Positions 36,962 through 44,819 of a stretch of 64,000 nt of DNA are shown here, piece by piece. The notes beneath the pieces are model-generated. The model was not told the origin of the DNA. It did not search any database and was given only the letters and a program-made list of their open reading frames with translations. The first letter of the stretch is position 1. The number at the start of each line of letters is the position of its first letter. Made by a program: the position numbers and the translations under genes. Source of the stretch: Schleiferia thermophila (lineage in GTDB: Bacteria > Bacteroidota > Bacteroidia > Flavobacteriales > Schleiferiaceae); NCBI RefSeq assembly GCF_003337435.1, contig NZ_QPJS01000001.1:388513-452512 (forward strand), written 5' to 3'.

Positions 36962-37336
36962 ATGAAAGAAAGTGTTGTTAAAAATAAAAGTTTTGATTTT
37001 GCCCTGAGCATAATAGAATTGTACAAAATTCTGCAAGCTCAGAAAGAGTTTATTTTGTCTAAACAACTATTGAGAAGTGGCACTAGCATAGGTGCAAATA
37101 TTAGTGAGGCATTGGCGGGAGTTAGTAAAGCAGATTTTTCAAATAAAATGGCAATAGCAAGTAAAGAGGCTAGGGAATGTTTATATTGGTTACAGCTGTT
37201 AGAAAAAAGTAATTTGGTAAATTTTGATTTTAAACCTTTTATTAAAGATTGCGAAGAGTTAATAAAAATACTAACAAGTATTGTAAAAACAACTCAAAAT
37301 TCAACATTAAAAATTAAAAACAAAAGTAAAATTTGA
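36962..37336 (+). CDS. four-helix-bundle (S23/IVS-type) protein
   Basis: 124 aa, almost wholly helical, with the family signature SGTSIGANISEA at about 39-50 and a helix with KEARECLYWLQLLEKS near 80. This family was first seen as genes in 23S rRNA intervening sequences, and the related Avd protein serves diversity-generating retroelements; in most genomes the function is unknown. No reverse transcriptase or variable repeat is present here. The gene lies between mod and the AlbA_2 gene, bounded by imperfect inverted heptad repeats; the right repeat forms its last codons (QNSTLKIKNK). It starts at ATG 36962, 30 bases after mod. Confidence 0.85.
   Translation: MKESVVKNKSFDFALSIIELYKILQAQKEFILSKQLLRSGTSIGANISEALAGVSKADFSNKMAIASKEARECLYWLQLLEKSNLVNFDFKPFIKDCEELIKILTSIVKTTQNSTLKIKNKSKI
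37291..37321. repeat. right arm of the imperfect inverted repeat
   Basis: Lies within the 3' end of the four-helix-bundle gene; also 7-base periodic (AACTCAA/AATTCAA units). Pairs with 36931-36961 over 31 bases with six mismatches. Confidence 0.6.
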
Positions 37337-37392
37337 ATGAACTTTGAGAAAATTTAAATTATGTCAACAAAAAATCAGTTGATGGTATTAAA

Positions 37393-38880
37393 ATGAAAAA
37401 GGAATCATCACGTATAGAATACAAAAAATTATATTCCGATGACCTCGATATCGAAAAAGAAGTGGTAGCCTTTCTCAACTATCGCGAAGGTGGCTTTATT
37501 TACATTGGAATTGACGATTCTGGCAAAGTAGTAGGTGTATCTAACACGGATAAAATCATCCTCAAAATAAAAGATCGCATAAAAAACAACATACAACCAT
37601 CTGCCTTGGGACTTTTTGATGTAGTTGAGGAAACCAGAGAAAATAAACCCGTGATTAAAATCATTGTGGCAAGTGGAACAGAAAAGCCATATTTTAAGAA
37701 AAAATATGGTATGACCGAAAAGGGTTGCTTTATACGGGTAGGAACTGCCTCTGAACCCATGCCACAAAAAATAATTGATGAACTCTTTGCCAAAAGAATA
37801 AGAAATTCCATAGGGAAAATAAAATCGCCAAGGCAGGACCTCACCTTTGAACAACTTCGAATCTATTACGAAGAAAAAGGCAAACCATTAAATAAACAAT
37901 TTAAGAAAAACCTTGAATTGCTTACCGAAGATGGGTATCTGAATTATGTTGCCTATCTGCTTGCCGATGAAAATGGAACATCCATTAAAGTTGCAAAATA
38001 TGCAGGGAAAGATAGGGTTAACCTGATTGAAAATACCGAACTTGGATACTGCTCACTCATCAAAGCAACAAAAAATGTGCTGGATAAAATAAACATAGAA
38101 AACAGAGTGTATGCCCGAATTACTCCAAAGGAAAGAATTGAAAAACGGTTATGGCAGCCGGTAGCCTTAAGGGAAGCCATCATCAATGCCATTGTGCATA
38201 ATGATTATACGAGAGAAGTCCCGCCTAAGTTTGAAATTTTTGACGACAGAATTGAGATTACCTCTGCCGGCTCTTTACCCGATTTTTTGTCTGTTGAAGA
38301 ATTTTTCGAAGGCGTTTCAGTACCGCGAAACAAAGAGTTGATGCGAATTTTTAAAGATCTCGAACTGGTAGAACAATTGGGATCTGGACTACCACGGATA
38401 CTACAGTTTTATGGCAGAGATTCTTTTAAATTTACTGATAATTTCACCAGGAGCATCTTTTATGCTGACAAAGAAGTGCTAGAATACCTTAAAAATGAAG
38501 AAAGTGCCGCTCAGGTTACCGAGCATGATACCGACCAAGTTACCGAGCAAGTTACCCCGCAAGATACCCCCCATGATACCCCGCAAGTTACCTCGCAAGT
38601 TACCGACCGAGTTACCGACCGAGTTATCGACCAAGTTACCGACCAAGTTAAAAATTTATTATTAGCAATAGATAGAGAATATACAAGACAAGAATTAATG
38701 ACTATACTTAGTATGAAACACAATCAAACATTTAGAGAAAATTATCTTTATCCAGCATTGAAAAATGATTTAATAGAAATGACTATTCCAGATAAACCAA
38801 ATGATCCAAAACAAAAATACCGCCTTACAGAAAAAGGAAAACAGTTGCAAAAACAACTAAAAAAGCAGACAAAATTATGA
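37393..38880 (+). CDS. AlbA_2 (Schlafen-like) / HATPase regulator-type protein with QVTD repeats
   Basis: 495 aa. N-terminal AlbA_2 DNA-binding domain (about 1-115, EYKK..., FLNYREGGFIYIGIDD, GCFIRVGTA). Central GHKL-type ATPase fold (about 255-360) with REAIINAIVHNDY (N box), SAGSLPDFL and GSGLPRIL (G boxes). A linker of four-residue repeats QVTE/HDTD/QVTP/QVTD at about 374-419, then a winged-helix-like end (about 425-495). Proteins of this build are often misnamed RecG-like helicases; they probably bind nucleic acid and ATP and may regulate. It overlaps res by ATGA, so the two are translationally coupled. Whether it is required for restriction is not known. Confidence 0.85.
   Translation: MKKESSRIEYKKLYSDDLDIEKEVVAFLNYREGGFIYIGIDDSGKVVGVSNTDKIILKIKDRIKNNIQPSALGLFDVVEETRENKPVIKIIVASGTEKPYFKKKYGMTEKGCFIRVGTASEPMPQKIIDELFAKRIRNSIGKIKSPRQDLTFEQLRIYYEEKGKPLNKQFKKNLELLTEDGYLNYVAYLLADENGTSIKVAKYAGKDRVNLIENTELGYCSLIKATKNVLDKINIENRVYARITPKERIEKRLWQPVALREAIINAIVHNDYTREVPPKFEIFDDRIEITSAGSLPDFLSVEEFFEGVSVPRNKELMRIFKDLELVEQLGSGLPRILQFYGRDSFKFTDNFTRSIFYADKEVLEYLKNEESAAQVTEHDTDQVTEQVTPQDTPHDTPQVTSQVTDRVTDRVIDQVTDQVKNLLLAIDREYTRQELMTILSMKHNQTFRENYLYPALKNDLIEMTIPDKPNDPKQKYRLTEKGKQLQKQLKKQTKL
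38512..38649 (+). repeat. in-frame 12-bp tandem repeat in the AlbA_2 gene
   Basis: Eleven full and one half copies of a 12-base unit related to CAAGTTACCGAC, encoding four-residue units (QVTE, HDTD, QVTE, QVTP, QDTP, HDTP, QVTS, QVTD, RVTD, RVID, QVTD). Copy-number change would lengthen or shorten the linker without changing frame. Confidence 0.9.
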
Positions 38881-41744
38881 TGAAAGGTTTTCATTTTGAA
38901 AAAGATTTACCACATCAAAAACGAGCAGTAGAAAGCACGATTGCTGTTTTTGAAAATTTACAAATCCATCAGCCATCCGATGTAGATAAAAATTATATCA
39001 ATCCATCAATTATATGGGAAAATGATATTCAATACAAAAATAACATTAAGCAAATTCAAAGTAATAATGATATCAAAGAGGATTTTAAGAAAAGCAATAT
39101 CATAGACATAATGATGGAAACCGGTACGGGAAAGACCTATACGTACACCAAAACCATTTTTGAACTTAATAAAAACCTTGGTATTTTTAAATTTATTGTA
39201 GTAGTTCCTACTTTATCAATCAAAGCCGGTACCATTAGTTTTTTAAAATCAGAAAACTGTGTTGAGCACTTTAAAGAGCAGTATGGCAAGATATTACATT
39301 TACACATAGTAGAAAGCCAAAAAAGCAGTAAGAGTAAAAGAAACTATCTGCCCCCGTCGGTAAGCAGTTTTGTGAATGCGGGGAGTTACGAAAAAAACAG
39401 CATACAAGTAATGATTATCAATTCCGGTATGATTAACTCAGAAACTATGCAAAAAAGCTTTGATAAAAGTTTGTTTGATAGATATACCGTACCTTTTGAT
39501 GCTTTGGCAGCCACTCGCCCTTTTATGATAGTTGATGAACCACATCGCTTTGGAAAAGACAATAAAACCTGGGAAAATATTCAAAAAATGGAACCTCAGT
39601 TTATATTGAGATATGGAGCTACCTTTCAAAAATACGAAAATCTTATTTATACGCTCACAGCAGTTGATGCCTTCAATAAAAATCTTGTCAAAGGTGTAAT
39701 TGGACATATTACCGAGTTTGAAAGCGGAAAAAATACAATAATTAAATTTATAGACTCAGATGGCATAGAAGCAAGTTTTGAATTAATTGAGAACAATAGG
39801 TCAAAAGCCGTAAAAGTATCAAAAAAAGAAAGTCTTAAAAAAGTTCACCCCGAAATGACCGATTTATTTATTGAAAATTTGAATAAAAGTACAGTTGTTT
39901 TGTCCAATGGATTAGAGCTAAAAAAAGGCGATAAAATCAATCCCTATTCTTATGCAGAAAAATTACAAGAAATAATGATTCAACGAGCCTTACAAAATCA
40001 TTTTAAAATAGAAAAAGAGCTCTTAACAAGAGAAGTAAAAATAAAACCTCTGACTCTTTTCTTTATTGACAACATTGATGAATATCGAAATAAAGATGGA
40101 TATATCCGAAAAACAGTTGAGCAATACATCAAAGCCGAAGTAGAAGAATTGCTTAAAACAGAAAATGATGCTTTTTACAAAGTCTATCTTGAAAAGACAT
40201 TGCTTGACCTTTCGGCAACACATGCAGGATATTTTTCAAAAGATAATACAGAGAAAGATGAAGCCATTGAAAAAGAGATAAACGAAATTTTGCACGATAA
40301 ACAAGCATTGCTCGATTTAAATAATCCCAGACGTTTTATATTTTCCAAATGGACACTACGGAAAGGATGGGACAATCCAAATGTGTTCCAAATTTGTAAA
40401 CTTAGAAACAGTGGCAGCGAAATCTCAAAATTGCAGGAAGTGGGAAGAGGACTCCGTTTGCCTGTAAATGAATACGGAAACCGTGTAAAAGACGAAGAAT
40501 TTTACTTACACTATTTTGTAGATTTTACCGAAGGTGATTTTGTCGATAAATTAGTAAATGAGATCAATGAAAAATCTGGAGCAATTTCTATCGAACAGGT
40601 TCCAGAAAAGTTATCTGAACAAATGATTAAAAAGATTTGTGAGGTATATAAAACCACTGAAGATGAACTTTTACATGTATTGGATGAAAATAATGTGATT
40701 ACCAGAACCAATTCATTTAAACCAGGAGGATTTGATTATATTAAAAAAAACTATCCATTGATATTTGAGGGTGTTAACTCAAATAAAATTCGAAAAACAA
40801 CTGATCCTAAAAAGAAAGTTACAATAAGAACAGAAAAATATCAAGAACTAAAAGAACTATGGGAAAAACTCAATGAAAAAGTGATTCTGGAATATAAATT
40901 TGATAATGAAGCAAGTTTTAAAAATTTACTTTCCGATTTTTTTAAAGAAGAAAAAGATAAATTTTCTTCTGAAAGTATAAACGAAAGAGTCGCAAGAGTA
41001 GAATTTGAAGACGAAAAAGCTATTGTCAAGGATCCAGAATCAATTTATAATCGAAATATTGAAAGTGTTTCAACAATTAAATACAGTGATTTTTTGAAAG
41101 AACTTTCAAAAATTATAAACGTTAATATTGCAACTTTACATCATTCTATTAAAGAAGCAGAAATAGATATCAATAAATATCTTAATCAGAAAATTTTGAG
41201 AATAATAAAACAGAACTTTGATAATTTTTTAATGGCACAAGCAATTGAGAAATACACAATAGAATACAAAAAGACTACTAATACTATTCATCCAACAAAA
41301 ATTACTGACAATAATGGTAAAGTGCTTACCGAAATTTCAGCCTCGGATATTGGTATTTTATTTTCGGATGAATCTGTTGCTTCCAATTACCTTTTTGAAC
41401 AAGCTTATTATGATTCAGAATTGGAAAAAATAAATATTACAACAAATATAAAAGAAGTAGTAGTATTTACTAAAATTCCGAAAAATTCAATTAAAATTCC
41501 AGTTGCAGGAGGTAAAAGTTACACACCTGATTTTGCTTTTGTTTTGGAAAGTAAGGATGGTAATAAAAAATTACATCTTATCATTGAAACTAAAAATGTT
41601 GAAGACAAAAAAGAACTTCGTGAAGAAGAAAAAATTAAACTAAAACATGCTGAAAAGTTTTTCGGTGAAAACGTGAAAATTCATTTCAAAACACAATTGA
41701 AAAATGATGATTTGTTAAAAATAATTAAAGAAATAAAAAAATAA
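38877..41744 (+). CDS. type III restriction enzyme (Res subunit)
   Basis: 955 aa SF2 helicase-nuclease. Walker A METGTGKTYT at about 80-89, DEPH box VDEPHRFG at about 219, motif III-like RYGATFQ, motif VI region QEVGRGLRLP near 520. The C-terminal nuclease shows PDF and ETK (about 883 and 903) with the spacing of a PD-(D/E)xK site. It translocates/switches after meeting Mod-bound sites and cleaves unmethylated DNA. ATG overlaps the AlbA_2 stop. Composition is AT-rich throughout, like the rest of the island. The gene is intact. Confidence 0.95.
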   Translation: MMKGFHFEKDLPHQKRAVESTIAVFENLQIHQPSDVDKNYINPSIIWENDIQYKNNIKQIQSNNDIKEDFKKSNIIDIMMETGTGKTYTYTKTIFELNKNLGIFKFIVVVPTLSIKAGTISFLKSENCVEHFKEQYGKILHLHIVESQKSSKSKRNYLPPSVSSFVNAGSYEKNSIQVMIINSGMINSETMQKSFDKSLFDRYTVPFDALAATRPFMIVDEPHRFGKDNKTWENIQKMEPQFILRYGATFQKYENLIYTLTAVDAFNKNLVKGVIGHITEFESGKNTIIKFIDSDGIEASFELIENNRSKAVKVSKKESLKKVHPEMTDLFIENLNKSTVVLSNGLELKKGDKINPYSYAEKLQEIMIQRALQNHFKIEKELLTREVKIKPLTLFFIDNIDEYRNKDGYIRKTVEQYIKAEVEELLKTENDAFYKVYLEKTLLDLSATHAGYFSKDNTEKDEAIEKEINEILHDKQALLDLNNPRRFIFSKWTLRKGWDNPNVFQICKLRNSGSEISKLQEVGRGLRLPVNEYGNRVKDEEFYLHYFVDFTEGDFVDKLVNEINEKSGAISIEQVPEKLSEQMIKKICEVYKTTEDELLHVLDENNVITRTNSFKPGGFDYIKKNYPLIFEGVNSNKIRKTTDPKKKVTIRTEKYQELKELWEKLNEKVILEYKFDNEASFKNLLSDFFKEEKDKFSSESINERVARVEFEDEKAIVKDPESIYNRNIESVSTIKYSDFLKELSKIINVNIATLHHSIKEAEIDINKYLNQKILRIIKQNFDNFLMAQAIEKYTIEYKKTTNTIHPTKITDNNGKVLTEISASDIGILFSDESVASNYLFEQAYYDSELEKINITTNIKEVVVFTKIPKNSIKIPVAGGKSYTPDFAFVLESKDGNKKLHLIIETKNVEDKKELREEEKIKLKHAEKFFGENVKIHFKTQLKNDDLLKIIKEIKK

Positions 41745-42090
41745 TATACTACAACGCTACAATATTGATTTTCACTGATAAGAGAAAATTTGCAATGCAG
41801 CTGGTAAGTCTTTCAAATTTGAAAAAATTATGCATTTAAAGTAAGCTGGCTTTTAAGGTTGGTGTCAGGCCAACGATTAAAATCGTTGGGTATGAGGGGC
41901 GGTGTTTTTTTGTGACCAACGATTAAAATCGTTGGGTATGTGGGGGATGAGTCAAAAAAAATTTTTATCATTGGGCTAATGTTTTAATGATAGACAACGG
42001 TATTAACTGTTGGTTAAAATGGGATGGATGTTTGATGGGTTTGAGATATGTATACGTAAAGAGAATTAATGGTTTTAGAAATACATTGAT
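41745..42090. other. spacer between res and the transposase gene
   Basis: No gene found. It contains two copies of a 20-base palindrome (41870-41889 and 41916-41935), annotated separately. Confidence 0.7.
41870..41935. repeat. REP-like palindrome pair, left of the transposase
   Basis: Two perfect copies of CCAACGATTAAAATCGTTGG (9-base arms, AA centre), at 41870-41889 and 41916-41935, 46 bases apart and in the same orientation, each followed by GTATG and a G-rich stretch. The same unit recurs at 42568 and 42614. Confidence 0.85.
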
Positions 42091-42465
42091 ATGCCGCATT
42101 CATTTAACAGAATATGGATACATGCCATTTGGTCGACGAAAGAGAGGTTGCCTTTGATTGATTCTACTGTTGAGAAGGAAGTCTATCAGAATTTATCAGA
42201 GCAGTTTCGCGAATTGGGATGTCCGGTTAGAATCATCAATGGCATGTCAGATCATGTTCATTGTTTGTTTTTGTTAAATCCTCAGAAATCAATTGCAGAA
42301 GTTATCAAACAAATTAAAGGTAGCAGTTCATATTACATCAACAAAAAGAATTTAATTGACGGGCGATTTGCATGGCAGACTGGATATGCGGCTTATTCGG
42401 TATCGGAATCAGTCGTTGAAAGTGTGTATCAGTACATAAAAAACCAAAAGCAGCATCACAGGTGA
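42091..42465 (+). CDS. IS200/REP-associated Y1 transposase, C-terminal tail frameshifted
   Basis: 124 aa of the Y1 (HUH) transposase family. Seen: FNRIWIHAIWSTKERLPLI at the start, the HUH metal motif DHVHCLFLL near residue 50, the KQIKGSSSYYINK segment and the catalytic Tyr region near YQYIKNQKQHHR. The frame stops at TGA 42463, but the -1 frame continues to a stop at 42525-42527 with KSFQQVCDALDRIKKL, the expected tail after HHR in this family. So the gene either has a frameshift or a natural early stop. It is bracketed by two pairs of palindromes that are its probable substrates. Confidence 0.8.
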   Translation: MPHSFNRIWIHAIWSTKERLPLIDSTVEKEVYQNLSEQFRELGCPVRIINGMSDHVHCLFLLNPQKSIAEVIKQIKGSSSYYINKKNLIDGRFAWQTGYAAYSVSESVVESVYQYIKNQKQHHR

Positions 42466-42567
42466 AATCGTTTCAACAGGTGTGTGATGCATTGGACAGA
42501 ATAAAAAAGCTTTCTGTTGAGAGATAAGGAATAGTTGATTGGGGCTGGCGATGATTTTTATGTGTGA

Positions 42568-42633
42568 CTAACGATTAAAATCGTTGGGTATATGTGGCGA
42601 TGTTTTTGTGTGATCAACGATTAAAATCGTTAG
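42568..42633. repeat. REP-like palindrome pair, right of the transposase
   Basis: Two more copies of the palindrome at 42568-42587 (CTAACG...CGTTGG) and 42614-42633 (TCAACG...CGTTAG), again exactly 46 bases apart and in the same orientation as the left pair. Their outer arm bases have diverged slightly. Confidence 0.82.
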
Positions 42634-42674
42634 GGATGAGGGCGGGGGGAGGGGAGTATGAGCGGATAGCCCGG

Positions 42675-42701
42675 TCCCGTGCCCTTAAGGAGGGCACGGG
42701 A
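42675..42701. terminator. strong hairpin after phoH
   Basis: Perfect 10-base arms TCCCGTGCCC (42675-42684) and GGGCACGGGA (42692-42701) with a 7-base loop, 17 bases beyond the phoH stop on the minus strand. There is no T tract following it in the phoH direction, so it may act as an RNA 3' end or as another repeat element. Confidence 0.45.
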
Positions 42702-42717
42702 TGCGCCCTGAAAAAAA

Positions 42718-44094
42718 TCAGAGGAGCTCGTTGGCGAGATTGGCCAGTTCGGAACGTTCGCCTTTTTCGAGGGCGATGTGGGAGAAGAGTTTTTGGCCGC
42801 GGAGTTTGTGAATCATGTAGGAGAGGCCGTTGGATTGTTCGTCGAGGTAGGGGGTATCGATTTGGTAGATATCGCCGGTGAATACGATTTTGGTGTGGTC
42901 GCCAGCGCGGGTGATGATGGTTTTGACTTCGTGAGGGGTGAGGTTTTGGGCTTCGTCGACGATGAAGAAGATGTTGGAGAGGCTGCGACCGCGAATGTAA
43001 GCGAGGGGTGTGATGAGGATTTTTTCGTTTTCGACCATTTCGTCGATGGTTTTGGCTTCTTTGTCTTTTTCGTCCCACTGGTTTTTGATGAATTTGAGGT
43101 TGTCCCAGAGGGGTTGCATGTAGGGGTTGATTTTGGCTTTCATGTCGCCGGGGAGGTATCCGATGTCTTTGTTGGAGAGGGGTACGATGGGGCGTGCGAG
43201 GTAGATTTGCTTGTAATCGCGTCGTTGTTCGAGGGCGGCTGCCAGGGCGAGGAGGGTCTTGCCGGTGCCGGCTACGCCGGAGATGGCGACCAGGGGGATG
43301 GAGGGGTTGAGCAGGGCGTGAAGGGCGAAGGTTTGTTCGGCGTTGCGGGGTTTGATGCCGTAGACGGTGTGTTTGGCTACGTGTTCGAGGTGGGTGGTTT
43401 GGCTGTTGTAGAAGGCCAGGGCGGTGTTTCGGCTCGAGCGTAGGATGAAGAATTGGTTGGCTTCTGGTTTGAAGGTTTTTCGGCGTTTTTGGATTTTTTC
43501 CAGTTCGGTGCTTCCTTGTTGGTAAAGGGTGTCGATGATGTCCGGGGGGAAGTTGTCGATTTCGGCTTTTCCGGTGTAGAGGGTGTCGAGGTCTTTGATT
43601 TTTCCGGTTTCGTAGTCTTGTGCTTCTACGCCGAGTGCTTTGGCTTTGAGGCGGAGGTTGATGTCTTTGGTAACGAGGATGACGGGTCGGTTGGGTTCTT
43701 CGCGCATGAGGTTGAGGCAGGCATTGAGGATTTGGTGGTCCATTTTGTTGCCCATGTACACGCGGGTGGCGTCGATTTCGCCTCCTATGGCATTCATGAT
43801 GACTTTAAAGTTGCCTTTGCGTCCGCCGTTGAGGGAGATCCATTCGGTGAGGCTTTTGTCTTTGGCCTTGCGGTCGAGGTAGCGGATGAATTCGCGGGCT
43901 TCGTAGTTTTTGGTGTCGTTGCCTTTTTTGAATTCGTCGAGCTCTTCGAGCACGGTGATGGGGATGGCTACGTCGTGTTCCTGGAAGTTTTGGATGGAGT
44001 TGTGGTCGTAAAGGATGACGGAGGTGTCGAGTACGAAGATTTTCCTTTTGGAAGCTGTGGAGCGCCTGGCGGTTGATTTGGCGGTTTGGGGCAT
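42718..44094 (-). CDS. PIN-PhoH family ATPase (YlaK/PhoH2-like)
   Basis: 458 aa from the chosen ATG (MPQTAKST...). N-terminal PIN domain (about 18-150) with FVLDTSVILYDH, the Glu in VLEELDEF and Asp residues near VTKDINLRLKA, typical of an RNase. C-terminal PhoH domain (about 245-455) with Walker A GVAGTGKTLLAL, Walker B FFIVDEAQNLT and FTGDIYQID. PhoH2-type proteins are RNA helicase/nucleases in other bacteria. An alternative ATG at 44181 adds 29 Asn/Pro-rich residues without family similarity. The gene is GC-rich relative to the island, and long open frames on the other strand are its shadows. Confidence 0.92.
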   Translation of the reverse strand: MPQTAKSTARRSTASKRKIFVLDTSVILYDHNSIQNFQEHDVAIPITVLEELDEFKKGNDTKNYEAREFIRYLDRKAKDKSLTEWISLNGGRKGNFKVIMNAIGGEIDATRVYMGNKMDHQILNACLNLMREEPNRPVILVTKDINLRLKAKALGVEAQDYETGKIKDLDTLYTGKAEIDNFPPDIIDTLYQQGSTELEKIQKRRKTFKPEANQFFILRSSRNTALAFYNSQTTHLEHVAKHTVYGIKPRNAEQTFALHALLNPSIPLVAISGVAGTGKTLLALAAALEQRRDYKQIYLARPIVPLSNKDIGYLPGDMKAKINPYMQPLWDNLKFIKNQWDEKDKEAKTIDEMVENEKILITPLAYIRGRSLSNIFFIVDEAQNLTPHEVKTIITRAGDHTKIVFTGDIYQIDTPYLDEQSNGLSYMIHKLRGQKLFSHIALEKGERSELANLANELL

Positions 44095-44320
44095 AGAGGT
44101 GGAGTTTGCTTTTGCTAAGGTATTTTTTAATGGCTGAAGGGTGGGTATGGAGTGGTTTGGGTTTTTAAACAAATTATTCACATGAGTTGGGCAGAGACCA
44201 TTGCAATGCAGGTTTTGAGGATTTTACAGTTTCAGAGGCAGCTCAGGTGCCGCATGGGCCGATAGGCTGAAGGGTGGGCTTTGCGGATCGCCGACAGTGA
44301 GGGATAAGGCATCGGACTCA

Positions 44321-44328
44321 TACCTTTG
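44321..44328 (+). promoter_or_regulatory. candidate -7 box upstream of the PTPS-family gene
   Basis: TACCTTTG matches TAnnTTTG and ends 31 bases before the ATG at 44360. Confidence 0.35.
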
Positions 44329-44359
44329 CCACGTCTAACAGGGCGATAGATACAGATCG

Positions 44360-44773
44360 ATGATATACATACAGCGAAAAGAGCGGTTCAGTGCAGCTCA
44401 TCAGCTTTACAATCCTTCGTGGAGTGAAGAGAAAAATGATGAAGTTTTTGGCAAGTGTGCCAACCGGAATTTCCATGGCCATAATTTTACGCTTACGGTG
44501 ACGGTGAAGGGGGGGATTAATCCGGACACAGGTTTTGTGATGAATCTTACGGAGCTGAAGCACATCATCCGTGAACATGTAACGGACAAACTGGACCACA
44601 AAAATCTGAATCTGGATGTGGATTTTCTGAGGGGCAAGATGTGCAGTACGGAGGTGATTGCCATGGAGATTTGGAAAATTCTGGAGCCGCTGATTGCTGA
44701 ACGGGGTGCCAAACTGCACTGCGTGCGGCTGGATGAAACGGAAAACAATGCGGTGGAGTATTACGGGGAATAA
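44360..44773 (+). CDS. 6-pyruvoyl-tetrahydropterin synthase / QueD family enzyme
   Basis: 137 aa. The zinc ligands are in FSAAHQL and HGHNF, the catalytic Cys is in GKCANRNFHGHNF, with a Cys-x5-HGH spacing, and DHKNLN and the C-terminal ETENNAVEYYG provide the remaining active-site residues. QueD proteins usually show Cys-x3-HGH, whereas Cys-x5-HGH is the spacing of biopterin-type PTPS. So either role is possible: 6-carboxytetrahydropterin synthesis for queuosine, or pyruvoyl-tetrahydropterin synthesis. No queC or queE lies nearby. It precedes fabD by 46 bases on the same strand. Confidence 0.87.
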   Translation: MIYIQRKERFSAAHQLYNPSWSEEKNDEVFGKCANRNFHGHNFTLTVTVKGGINPDTGFVMNLTELKHIIREHVTDKLDHKNLNLDVDFLRGKMCSTEVIAMEIWKILEPLIAERGAKLHCVRLDETENNAVEYYGE

Positions 44774-44819
44774 TTGATTTATTTTAGCGGCCTTACCATA
44801 GAGATTGAAAATTCACTGT

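Noticed and set aside
38512-38649. 12-bp tandem repeats as a CRISPR or a frame-switch
   Set aside because: Units are short, in frame, and coding; there are no unique spacers, and a multiple of three cannot shift the frame.
41870-42633. The four palindromes as a CRISPR array
   Set aside because: The repeats are palindromic, come in only two pairs, the spacers within pairs are similar to each other, and the pairs are separated by a transposase gene; no cas gene is near.
42778-44076. Two long plus-strand open frames (about 220 and 207 codons) opposite phoH
   Set aside because: They are rich in Gly, Val, Phe, Asp and Glu, as expected from reading the complement of a GC-rich gene, have no recognised domain, and lie wholly within a clear PIN-PhoH gene.
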